15,455 nucleotides of DNA from JALXCH01 sp964495805 (GTDB taxonomy: Bacteria > Calditrichota > Calditrichia > RBG-13-44-9). The translations under genes and the position numbers were made by a program. The DNA is taken from the NCBI GenBank assembly GCA_964495805.1, contig CAZBWV010000054.1:1-15455 (forward strand), read 5' to 3'. Of the stretch, positions 6,147 to 13,232 are shown one piece after another. Every line of letters starts with the position of its first letter. The first letter of the stretch is position 1. The notes under the pieces are model-generated. The model did no database searches and was not told the origin of the DNA. It worked only from the letters and a program-made list of their open reading frames with translations.

Positions 6147-7763
6147 CTACTTGAGCCCATATAACTTACTTTCCCGCGCTAACTGCCGGGCTTCATCAAA
6201 ATGTTTTAACGCCTCTAAGAACTGATTGTCGTTGTGCAAAATCACATAGTAGTATCCATCCTTCTCCCAGAAGAACCGGGCAATCTCGGCCTTAATCTTG
6301 GTGGAGATATACTTCCGGTCTTTCTGGAATGCTTCCTCGTCCATCTTGATGCCTTTGTCGATACAGAATTTTTTATAATCGTTTAGAATGTCATCGGTAA
6401 TCTGAAATTCTTTCTGAAACCTCTCAATGCTGGTTTTTAATTCCGGATGTTGATTGGCATACTGGGTGGCATATTCGAAGAATAGCCGTTTGACATTCAT
6501 TTTATTCGTCAATTTGGGTGAGCGCGAATAGCTTTTGTATTTAATCACCACATCAGGCCGGATTCCCCCACCACCATACACGATGCGACCACCCAGTGTG
6601 TGGAACTGGGGACGATTCTTCAGACTATCCTCACTATACCAGGTGGTATCGGAAATTTCGCGGTAATAATCGCGCACTTTTTTACCTTTGTAATCCCGCT
6701 GAATGCACCGACCACTGGGGGTGTAATATTTGGCGGTGGTAATGCGTACCGCCGAACCGTCGCTCAAGGGGAATTCTTTTTGAACCAATCCCTTTCCGAA
6801 GCTATTCATTCCCACAATTAAACCGCGGTCATAATCCTGAATCGCGCCCGATACGATCTCCGATGCAGAAGCAGACCCACGATCGATAAGAATGACCAGG
6901 GGGAAGTCGTACACCGGACCGGTCCGCCACTGGTCGGAGAAAAACTTTTCGTCCACCCGATTGTCCCGACCGCGTGTTTCAACAATCAAATGATGACCGG
7001 GAATGAATTTACCAGCCATCTTCACTGCTTCGTGCAAATACCCACCGGGATTGCCCCGCAAATCCAGCAATAATCTTCTGGCTCCCTGACGCACCAGATA
7101 GTCCAACGCCTCCTGAGTCTCCTGACTGGTGGTCGCGGCGAAACGATTCACCCAGATGTATCCGGTGCTGTCGTCCACCATAAAATAGGTGGTTACCGTG
7201 TAAATAGGAATCACATCCCGGACAATGGTCAATTCAATGGGTTCATCCAGCCCTTCGCGCACAATGGTTACATTTACCTTGGTTCCTTTGGGACCTTTCA
7301 GTTTTTTGGGCACTTCATCCCGACTGATTCCCACCGCCGATTTACCATTAATTTTCACGATTTTGTCCCCGGCGCGAATCCCCAGTCGCTCAGATGGGGA
7401 ACCGGCTATGGGCGAAATAACCGTGATGTAACCGTCAATCACATCAAACTCAATGCCGATCCCCTCGTAATGGCCGCTGAAACTCTCCTTATTCTGCTTC
7501 ACTTTTTTGGGCTCGATGTACACGCTGTGGGGGTCCAATCGGGATAACATCCCGGAGATGGCTCCCTCCATGGCCTTATCCCAATCCGGATTTTCCACAT
7601 AGTAATATTGCACCAGCTGAACAACCCGGAAAAATTTTCCAATCTGCTGTTTGGCAATGGTCTGAATATCGGCTACCACATTACGCTGTAACCAGATTCC
7701 AAATATCCCCAGCAAAATAACAGTAATCAACAATGTTCGGCGAAGATGCATGTAACGCCTCAT
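6147..7763 (-). CDS. C-terminal processing protease, peptidase family S41 (CtpA/Prc-like)
   Basis: The 538-residue protein starts with a basic stretch and one hydrophobic segment (about 9-25), a signal anchor or signal peptide placing it in the periplasm. A helical region (32-95, with 'LDPHSVYIEP') is followed by a PDZ domain (about 98-185, 'GIGIEFDVIDGYITVISPI' and 'GIRAGDKIVKINGK') and the S41 core (about 190-355). 'RGSASASEI' holds the expected nucleophile Ser299, and 'FGKGLVQ' holds the general base Lys324, 25 residues later as in Prc; 'LRGNPGG' (235-241) and 'YYTPSGRCIQRDY' (346-358) are also typical. After 'GGIRPDVVI' (399-407) comes a helical extension (about 415-538). Such proteases trim or degrade envelope proteins, including murein hydrolases. 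GGAGGA 7 bases before the ATG fixes the start. It follows the GH57 gene after 65 bases and probably ends that operon. Confidence 0.96.
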   Translation of the reverse strand: MRRYMHLRRTLLITVILLGIFGIWLQRNVVADIQTIAKQQIGKFFRVVQLVQYYYVENPDWDKAMEGAISGMLSRLDPHSVYIEPKKVKQNKESFSGHYEGIGIEFDVIDGYITVISPIAGSPSERLGIRAGDKIVKINGKSAVGISRDEVPKKLKGPKGTKVNVTIVREGLDEPIELTIVRDVIPIYTVTTYFMVDDSTGYIWVNRFAATTSQETQEALDYLVRQGARRLLLDLRGNPGGYLHEAVKMAGKFIPGHHLIVETRGRDNRVDEKFFSDQWRTGPVYDFPLVILIDRGSASASEIVSGAIQDYDRGLIVGMNSFGKGLVQKEFPLSDGSAVRITTAKYYTPSGRCIQRDYKGKKVRDYYREISDTTWYSEDSLKNRPQFHTLGGRIVYGGGGIRPDVVIKYKSYSRSPKLTNKMNVKRLFFEYATQYANQHPELKTSIERFQKEFQITDDILNDYKKFCIDKGIKMDEEAFQKDRKYISTKIKAEIARFFWEKDGYYYVILHNDNQFLEALKHFDEARQLARESKLYGLK

Positions 7764-7770
7764 TCAATCA

Positions 7771-7776
7771 TCCTCC
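7771..7776 (-). promoter_or_regulatory. Shine-Dalgarno sequence of the S41 protease gene
   Basis: GGAGGA on the minus strand, seven bases before the ATG at 7763, selects this start over the in-frame ATG four codons further on. Confidence 0.75.
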
Positions 7777-7828
7777 AGCTTTAAAATAGATGTTCATTGT
7801 TCTCGATTCTCAAAAATCCTGTCTGTAT

Positions 7829-9973
7829 TTATTGAAATTCCCCAATTTTATTTCGAATTTTTACGCTGAACTCCCGATTCAGTTCAATCCGATAAAGGAA
7901 CAGCACAGCAGAGCTCTGATAGACACGCTCAAATCCCGCTTCGGAGAGGGAAATGGTTTCGATGGGAAACCGCCAGATGGCTGCCGGGAGTTCGCTGATC
8001 AGATCAATCTTCAGGTTGTTGTATTCGTCCACCAGCCCGATGTGCCGGGCAGCGTGCAATTCCCCGCGGGAGGCTAAATTGCGCGGGGAGAGGTCTCCCG
8101 CTTCGGAAATATAATACCGGTCATCTGCATAACCCGCCAGCAATGCAAAATTGAATTCTACCCCAAAAAGCACCGGTTCGTGGAATGATTTCAGTGGCAC
8201 CACCCGATAGAGCACATCCAATTGCGCTTCTTCTCCGGAAATCCGAATTGTTTTGTGAATACGTACCGGTACGGAAATCGCATCCCGGGTAATTTGCCCT
8301 TCACCGATCAGTTCCACAATAACTTCCTTTTGCGAAACATGCTGGCGCTCCACCCGGTAACTTCCGGTAGCAAAATGGCTGATTGGCCGATAATCGACCT
8401 GCTGAAAGGCTTCTATCGAGGTATCCGGCAACAAAAAATGGTCGATGAGTGACTTTCGCTGATAACGATCGTAATTAAGCAATTTTTCCAGACCTTCTTC
8501 TTTTGCCATCACCAGATCGTGAATGGAGGCAACTCCATCCGGATGATGGTTCTGATGCGCAGCTGCTTCTCGCAACTTCCGGTGATACCCTTCTTTGCGC
8601 CGACTCATGGTGTTCAACAAATTAAAGTTAGCCGGTAAGTAATCCAGTTCGGTAATGCGTCCTCCCTGCTCCGGCTCCAGATACACATTCATGCGAGGTG
8701 TTTCAACCAACAATTCCGGAAATCCGTCCAGATTGTAATCGGTTTCGTGCAGAGTAACTTTGTGGGAAGTTCCTTCCACTTCCCGCAAAAGTTTTTCCGC
8801 CATCAGGAAGTTCTGGTACATGGCGTGCCGAATGTGCCCCAGGTACAACCCGCCAAACACCCCGTGCCAGTAAGGGCAATTACACTGCCCGGCCCAGATG
8901 TGGTCCAGCGCCCGGGTTACCCGAGTATCTTCCGGGTGGGCTTCCTTCAGCTGATGCGCCCGATTGCTGAGCATAAGCATTTTTTTGTGCATCTGGTTGG
9001 ATTCGGGATATTTTGCCAGGAAGTTTCTCCAGAATCCCCCGCGAACAAATACGGCATAGTCATCATAGACGTTCTGATGTTTTAGATAATTCTCAAAATC
9101 TTCGTACTTTTCGTAAGCATCCGGTAAAAGTGCCCAGTGCATCATTTCCGCATAGGAGGCAGTGGGCAAATACACACGTCCCAGCGGCTTAATTCGGTCG
9201 ATCGCTTCGGAAAAATGCACCAGCTTAATCCAGTCCTGATTCTGCAAAACAAGCTGTAGGAACCGGTCAAGCCACCCATTTGCATACACATGATCGTAGG
9301 TTCCGGGCCACACACCAAATTTTTCTCCGTCGTCGGCGAATACGATGAGCCGCTCTTCTTCCTGGCTGGCAATCTCGCGTAAATAGTTCAGGGTAACTTC
9401 CGGATCCTGAAAAGGAATGGTGTATCGGAGCTTTTGACTGATGGGAAAAATACGAACGGCTTTACCGTTATCTTCGGTCAGATAATAACCGAACAGGTCG
9501 TTGCTCTGCAAGCCGGAGTATTTGAAATGCGCATCGTCAATCACGGTGTATTCCATATCGGCATCAGCCATGAGCGATGGCAACTGAGGTTCCCACACGC
9601 GCTCGGCCAGCCACATTCCGCGCGGACTGTAATTCAGATTTTCTGCCACCCAGCGGGAAAGCATGCGAATCTGTCCCAGAGCATCCTCCCGCGGAATGAC
9701 GGAAAGGATCGGCTCGTAAAATCCGCCACTCATCATTTCTGCCTGGCCGCGCTGTACCAGCCGGTTTAGTTGAACAATATGGTCGGGATAATGCCGTTGC
9801 AACCAATCCAGCAAAATACCGGTATAGTGAATGTTTATTTTAAAATCAGGGTATTTCTCCACAATATCCAGAAACGGTTGATACGATTTCCGGTATGCTT
9901 CCTCAAAAACAAAATCGAAATTCCCCACCGGCTGATGGCAATGAATGCCGAAAGCAAAGTAAATTTTTTTCAT
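7829..9973 (-). CDS. Glycoside hydrolase family 57 enzyme, 4-alpha-glucanotransferase/alpha-amylase type
   Basis: The 714-residue protein resembles the 4-alpha-glucanotransferases and AmyA-type enzymes of Thermococcales, which break and re-form alpha-1,4-glucan chains in the cytoplasm. The GH57 motifs are in order: 'HCHQPVG' (11-17), 'GGFYEP' (83-88), 'WLAERVWEP' (121-129) with nucleophile Glu124, and 'VFADDGEKFGVWPGT' (211-225) with acid/base Asp214 or Asp215. The middle domain contains 'QCNCPYWHGVFGGLYLGHI' (363-381). The C-terminal beta domain (about 405-714) carries 'LDGFPELLVETP' (415-426) and 'YLEPEQGGRITELDYL' (431-446). There is no signal peptide, so glycogen or maltodextrin metabolism is likely. 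The frame stays open 24 codons further upstream, to an ATG at 10045 inside pdaD, but GGAG 10 bases before the ATG at 9973 and the family's usual start 'MKKIYFAFGIHCHQP' favour 9973. Hydrolase versus transferase activity cannot be told from sequence. Confidence 0.96.
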   Translation of the reverse strand: MKKIYFAFGIHCHQPVGNFDFVFEEAYRKSYQPFLDIVEKYPDFKINIHYTGILLDWLQRHYPDHIVQLNRLVQRGQAEMMSGGFYEPILSVIPREDALGQIRMLSRWVAENLNYSPRGMWLAERVWEPQLPSLMADADMEYTVIDDAHFKYSGLQSNDLFGYYLTEDNGKAVRIFPISQKLRYTIPFQDPEVTLNYLREIASQEEERLIVFADDGEKFGVWPGTYDHVYANGWLDRFLQLVLQNQDWIKLVHFSEAIDRIKPLGRVYLPTASYAEMMHWALLPDAYEKYEDFENYLKHQNVYDDYAVFVRGGFWRNFLAKYPESNQMHKKMLMLSNRAHQLKEAHPEDTRVTRALDHIWAGQCNCPYWHGVFGGLYLGHIRHAMYQNFLMAEKLLREVEGTSHKVTLHETDYNLDGFPELLVETPRMNVYLEPEQGGRITELDYLPANFNLLNTMSRRKEGYHRKLREAAAHQNHHPDGVASIHDLVMAKEEGLEKLLNYDRYQRKSLIDHFLLPDTSIEAFQQVDYRPISHFATGSYRVERQHVSQKEVIVELIGEGQITRDAISVPVRIHKTIRISGEEAQLDVLYRVVPLKSFHEPVLFGVEFNFALLAGYADDRYYISEAGDLSPRNLASRGELHAARHIGLVDEYNNLKIDLISELPAAIWRFPIETISLSEAGFERVYQSSAVLFLYRIELNREFSVKIRNKIGEFQ

Positions 9974-10002
9974 GGATGGGATTCTCCTTTTCCTTACTCT
10001 GT

Positions 10003-10548
10003 TCAGGGAATCAGCACAGCAGCAGCCAGGACGGTGGTCCACCAACCATCCTCGTTGCCAATAGCAATCTGAGTAATGTTACGCGTCTCGACGATTTTGC
10101 CGCTAATTTTCCAGATCTCTTTCTTTTCGTCCCAGCTGGAATCGGGGTTAAAATCCACGCCTAAAATCGTCGCCAGCATGGTTGCCGCCAGGTCTTCGGC
10201 ATACTCTCCCGCTTTCTGCTCGGATTCTCCAAAGCTGTGATGTTCAGAAAGATAGCCATACATGTTGCGGTCGGCAGGAATTGCCACTCCCACGGAAGCA
10301 GCCATCAACCGATGGGGCTCCTGGCAGTGGTTCTTGCTCATCACCACATGAATAATCTGCCCTGGGGTTAACTGCTGCACGCCCTCTTCCAGCGTAATCA
10401 TCTGGCAGTGCGGCGGGAAAATGGAGGAAACCTCCACAATGTTGTACGGAGCAATTCCTGCGTTGCGTAGCGCCATCTCAAAACTGGCCAGTTTTTCCCG
10501 GTGGACTCCCACCCCTTTGGTTAAAAACATTTTAGTCGGAACGTACAT
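10003..10548 (-). CDS. pdaD: Pyruvoyl-dependent arginine decarboxylase
   Basis: The 181-residue proenzyme matches PdaD, which converts arginine to agmatine for polyamine synthesis with a protein-derived pyruvoyl group instead of PLP. The self-cleavage site is in 'YNIVEVSSIFPP' (35-46): by analogy with the Methanocaldococcus jannaschii enzyme, cleavage falls between Ser41 and Ser42 and makes the pyruvoyl group from Ser42, giving a beta chain of about 41 and an alpha chain of about 140 residues. 'YGYLSEHHSFGE' (97-108) holds the likely catalytic Glu102. 'CQEPHRLMAASVGVAIP' (75-91), 'YAEDLAATMLATILGVDF' (115-132) and the closing 'GWWTTVLAAAVLIP' are family features. Its ATG follows the stop of the upstream peptidase gene directly (TGAATG), implying coupled translation; the GH57 gene follows after 29 bases. 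No agmatinase or aminopropyltransferase gene lies in the window, so the next step must be encoded elsewhere. Confidence 0.96.
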   Translation of the reverse strand: MYVPTKMFLTKGVGVHREKLASFEMALRNAGIAPYNIVEVSSIFPPHCQMITLEEGVQQLTPGQIIHVVMSKNHCQEPHRLMAASVGVAIPADRNMYGYLSEHHSFGESEQKAGEYAEDLAATMLATILGVDFNPDSSWDEKKEIWKISGKIVETRNITQIAIGNEDGWWTTVLAAAVLIP

Positions 10549-11568
10549 TCATTCATCTCCCGAATTTTCAGGGTTTTCGTTAAAAAGCAACCATTCCTCC
10601 TGTTGTTCCTGCCATTCCCACTGCTGTAAGATTTTCCGATTCCGGTAACGGATGGCATACATGGCACCAGCCATAACCACGACCATCGCCACCCAGATGA
10701 GATTCTCCAGATTAAACAGAACAAACCATCGGTACTTTTTCTGAAGCCAGCGATACCATCGCCATTCGAAATCGATGATATCCATGCCCAGTACCTGTTG
10801 AAGAGCCGTAGGGAATCCGTACCGCTGAATTTCGTGCAAAAACAGAGGCCAGCCCCTGTTTACAAGATAGTGATTGCCAATGAATTCCACCGCACTCAGG
10901 CTTTCCAGATACGCCAACCGCGCTTTTGCAGCGGGAAATTGCAGCAAACTGTCCACATCCTTCAGGGGGATGACCTTTCGTGCCAGAATGGCATTCGCCA
11001 GCACCACTCCATCCTGAAGGGTGATTCGTTTTCCGGAAAGAAATTGTGCCAGCCCCTCGTTGAACCAGAGGGGTGGTTTTTGTTCCGGAAACATTCGGTG
11101 GAAATAAGCATGCGAGAGTTCGTGCAGCAACTCCTCCTGCAACCGGTAACCGCTGGCCACCCACTCCGGCCGTTTGAGCACAATGGCATTCCGGGAGGGC
11201 AGAAAAACCGCCGCCGCCCAATCCGGCAAACCCCCACCGGTAAGCCGATCGAATTCCCTGCGGGTATGAGGTAAATAAATCTGCAAAGGTACCTGCTCGG
11301 TCATTCCGTAAAATTGACGAATTCGTGGTTCTCCCGACTTAAGAATCGTCACCACCTGCAATGCCCGGTTCTCCTCGCTTAATGCATATCGAATCACCAC
11401 CCGATCGATCCGCAGCGTCTGGAAGGATGGATTCCCCCGGGCGTACCCATTCAAAAAGCTGATAAATATAATAAACGAAATCCGAATAAGCCAATTCATA
11501 TTTTTCAGTGAAAGGAAATGAATTCCCAATTGATTCCATTTACAGATTGAAGGTGCGAACCGATCCAT
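10549..11568 (-). CDS. Peptidase-MA-like zinc metalloprotease, membrane-anchored
   Basis: From the first start the protein has 339 residues. A hydrophobic segment at about 25-42 resembles a signal peptide or anchor. The catalytic region has 'LLHELSHAYFHRMF' (147-160), an HExxH-type zinc site with His149, Glu150 and His153, and 'LWFNEGLAQFLSG' (167-179), where Glu171 should be the third ligand as in gluzincins of the peptidase-MA group. A second membrane helix (about 288-306) is followed by a short tail rich in Trp, Gln and Glu. The likely topology is a protease domain in the periplasm between two membrane segments. Its substrate is unknown. The start at 11568 overlaps the stop of the transporter gene (TAATG). 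A second in-frame ATG at 11499 would place the hydrophobic segment right at the N-terminus but has no visible ribosome site. Its stop abuts the pdaD start. Confidence 0.85.
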   Translation of the reverse strand: MDRFAPSICKWNQLGIHFLSLKNMNWLIRISFIIFISFLNGYARGNPSFQTLRIDRVVIRYALSEENRALQVVTILKSGEPRIRQFYGMTEQVPLQIYLPHTRREFDRLTGGGLPDWAAAVFLPSRNAIVLKRPEWVASGYRLQEELLHELSHAYFHRMFPEQKPPLWFNEGLAQFLSGKRITLQDGVVLANAILARKVIPLKDVDSLLQFPAAKARLAYLESLSAVEFIGNHYLVNRGWPLFLHEIQRYGFPTALQQVLGMDIIDFEWRWYRWLQKKYRWFVLFNLENLIWVAMVVVMAGAMYAIRYRNRKILQQWEWQEQQEEWLLFNENPENSGDE

Positions 11569-12854
11569 TATGATGAACCGTCGGGGTGAGGAGTCAATCG
11601 CTCCTGGTGCCAGGGTTCCTGTACGGTCAGCAATAGTAAAGCGCCACCGATAAAAAAGATAATCAGAGAGAAAATACCTGCACGACTGTTTCCGGTTAGT
11701 TCGCTCATCACCCCAAATACGGCAGGTCCCAGAATTCCGGAGAATTTCTGGCTTACATCGTAGAATCCGTAAAATTCCGCGGAACGATCAGCAGGAATAA
11801 GTTTTCCGTATAAGGAACGGCTGAGTGCCTGGGTACCCCCCTGAACCATAGCTACGGCCACGGCCAGCATCCAGAAGTGCAGCGCGCTGTGCATGAAATA
11901 ACCGCCCACAGCAATGCCCGTATACACAATCAATCCCAACAAGATGGACCGTTTGGCACCGATTCGTTTGGCCAGCGCCCCAAACAATAGCGCAAACGGC
12001 ATCCCGATAAATTGAACCGCCAGAATAGCGCCGATCAGATGGTTCTGACCAATACCAATTTCCACGCCAAAGATAACCGCCATCACGATGATGGTACCAA
12101 TACCATCGTTGTACAACCAGAATGCCAGTAAAAAACGAAAAGCCTGACGATATTTGCGAATTTCACGCAATGTGGTAAGAATGCGGCGTACCCCCTCACG
12201 CACAGGATTTACCCGGGGGAGCACTTGCCCGGATCCCACGGGTTCCGGTACCCAGCGGAAGAGCGGAAGAGAAAAGAGTGCCCACCACAGAGCCACGGTT
12301 AAAAAAGAAACCCGCACAGCGGTAATAGAATCGGGTAATCCAAACCAGCCCGGTTGCATTATCATAGCCAGATTCACCGATAGAAGCAATCCGCCTCCCA
12401 GATATCCGATGGCATATCCCAGAGAAGAGATGCGGTCAATTTCCTCCCGCGGGGCTATATGAGGCAGCAGTGCATCGTAAAAGATGTTTGCGCTGGCAAA
12501 TCCCAACCGACCCAGGATGTACAGCAGCGACGCTTTCAACCATTGACCGGTGTGGATGGTATATAGTAGCAAGGTACCCAGAATTCCGACACTGGCAAAC
12601 ACAGCCAGGAATTTCTTTTTGGCGTTCAGATAATCGGCAATGGCTCCTAATACCGGAGCACTAACGGCGATGATGAGCATGGCAACAGTATTGGTGTATC
12701 CCCAGTAACTGGAAGCGCGATTGGGAGGCAAACCGGCTGCTGCCACGGTGCTGTAAAATGTGGGTAATACCGCTGCCATGATGGTGGTAGCAAATGCGGA
12801 ATTAGCCCAATCGTACAGCACCCATCCCCAAACGGTTCGTCGATTGCGTTCCAT
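11568..12854 (-). CDS. MFS transporter, UMF1 (Atg22-like) family
   Basis: The 428-residue membrane protein has about twelve hydrophobic segments and the marks of the UMF1/Atg22-like family of the major facilitator superfamily. These are 'YDWANSAF' (14-21), 'FYDALLP' (125-131), 'RISSLGYAIGYLGGGLLL' (141-158), 'FWLYNDGIGT' (245-254), 'GGTQALSRSLYGKLIP' (339-354) and 'FYGFYDVSQKFSGILGP' (361-377). Yeast Atg22 exports amino acids from the vacuole; bacterial members have no well-fixed substrate. The neighbouring arginine decarboxylase makes an amino acid or polyamine substrate conceivable, but that is a guess. It is the first gene of the five-gene run down to the S41 protease. No Shine-Dalgarno sequence precedes the ATG, and the -10 box of a promoter ends seven bases before it, so the mRNA may be leaderless. 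A short pre-helix N-terminus is normal for the family and supports this start. Confidence 0.92.
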   Translation of the reverse strand: MERNRRTVWGWVLYDWANSAFATTIMAAVLPTFYSTVAAAGLPPNRASSYWGYTNTVAMLIIAVSAPVLGAIADYLNAKKKFLAVFASVGILGTLLLYTIHTGQWLKASLLYILGRLGFASANIFYDALLPHIAPREEIDRISSLGYAIGYLGGGLLLSVNLAMIMQPGWFGLPDSITAVRVSFLTVALWWALFSLPLFRWVPEPVGSGQVLPRVNPVREGVRRILTTLREIRKYRQAFRFLLAFWLYNDGIGTIIVMAVIFGVEIGIGQNHLIGAILAVQFIGMPFALLFGALAKRIGAKRSILLGLIVYTGIAVGGYFMHSALHFWMLAVAVAMVQGGTQALSRSLYGKLIPADRSAEFYGFYDVSQKFSGILGPAVFGVMSELTGNSRAGIFSLIIFFIGGALLLLTVQEPWHQERLTPHPDGSS

Positions 12855-12860
12855 GGGTAA

Positions 12861-12889
12861 AATATACTTCTATTCGATGATTTTCTCAA
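12861..12889 (-). promoter_or_regulatory. Promoter of the UMF1 transporter operon, apparently leaderless
   Basis: TTGAGA (12889-12884) and TATATT (12866-12861) on the minus strand are 17 bases apart, each one base off the sigma70 consensus. Only six bases separate the -10 box from the transporter ATG, so the expected +1 is the A of that ATG. No ribosome-binding sequence is present. Confidence 0.6.
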
Positions 12890-12910
12890 CCGGGTTTCCA
12901 GATAAACGGG

Positions 12911-13100
12911 AATTTGGGTGAATGGGGCGATGGGGGAGGGATGGAAGGGATAAAGGGGGGATAGAGGAATAGGGGATATAGGGGGAATTGAGGGGAATAA
13001 AAGGATGAGAAATGAAAAATGTAAAATGAATGAAAATAGGGGGATAAGAGGTAGGAAGGTATCGGGACATAAAGGGAAAGAAGGAATGGGGTGGAGGTTT
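12911..13100 (-). terminator. Candidate Rho-dependent terminator (G-poor, C-rich transcript) after the histidine kinase
   Basis: Downstream of the kinase stop codon the transcribed minus strand becomes a pyrimidine tract. It has only three G residues in 190 bases and none at all between 13052 and 12929 (124 bases), with many CC, UC and UUCC steps. Rho loads on unstructured C-rich, G-poor RNA at YC steps, so this is close to an ideal rut region. No intrinsic hairpin with a T tail is visible between the kinase and the transporter promoter. The 378-bp gap holds nothing else that I recognise as a gene. Confidence 0.45.
12924..12995 (+). repeat. G-run cluster, degenerate GGGGATA-like repeat with quadruplex potential
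   Basis: On the plus strand eight runs of three to six G lie within 72 bases (12924, 12932, 12938, 12947, 12955, 12972, 12981 and 12992), spaced by 1-11 mostly A-rich bases. The pattern GGGGATA recurs loosely (at 12957, 12972 and 13039). This strand is the template for the flanking genes. The stretch could fold as one or two G-quadruplexes or be a decayed simple repeat. Confidence 0.55.
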
Positions 13101-13232
13101 CGGGTATTTTTTTATGTTCTTCACGGGGAACATGGAGGGAAAGACTATTTTTTCACTTCCGGGGGAAGGAGAATCCAATGAATTGGGAAAGATGGAAAAG
13201 GAAACACGTTTATTTCCCCGACAAGAGGTTTT

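Noticed and set aside
7783..7813. TTGAGA-N19-TATTTT before the S41 protease gene as a promoter
   Set aside because: The 19-base spacing and poor -10 box are weak, and the start would fall on the ribosome site. Readthrough from the GH57 gene is simpler.
9974..10045. Upstream extension of the GH57 frame to an ATG inside pdaD
   Set aside because: It would add 24 residues unlike any GH57 start and overlap pdaD by 43 bases. The ATG at 9973 has a Shine-Dalgarno sequence and the family's usual N-terminus.
13114..13133. Inverted repeat ATGTTC-N8-GAACAT in the gap after the kinase
   Set aside because: The arms are only 6 bases, and on the transcribed strand they are followed by A residues, not T, so it is not a terminator. 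An operator role has no further support.
13156..13168. CTTCC-GGG-GGAAG hairpin near the kinase stop
   Set aside because: The stem has 5 bp with a 3-base loop and no T tail on the minus strand. It is expected by chance in such biased sequence.
12870..13178. A 102-codon open frame on the minus strand in the long gap
   Set aside because: It is made of Pro, Ser, Phe, Ile and Tyr only because the strand is pyrimidine-rich and lacks G, which removes stop codons. There is no ribosome site and no domain pattern, so I treat it as non-coding.
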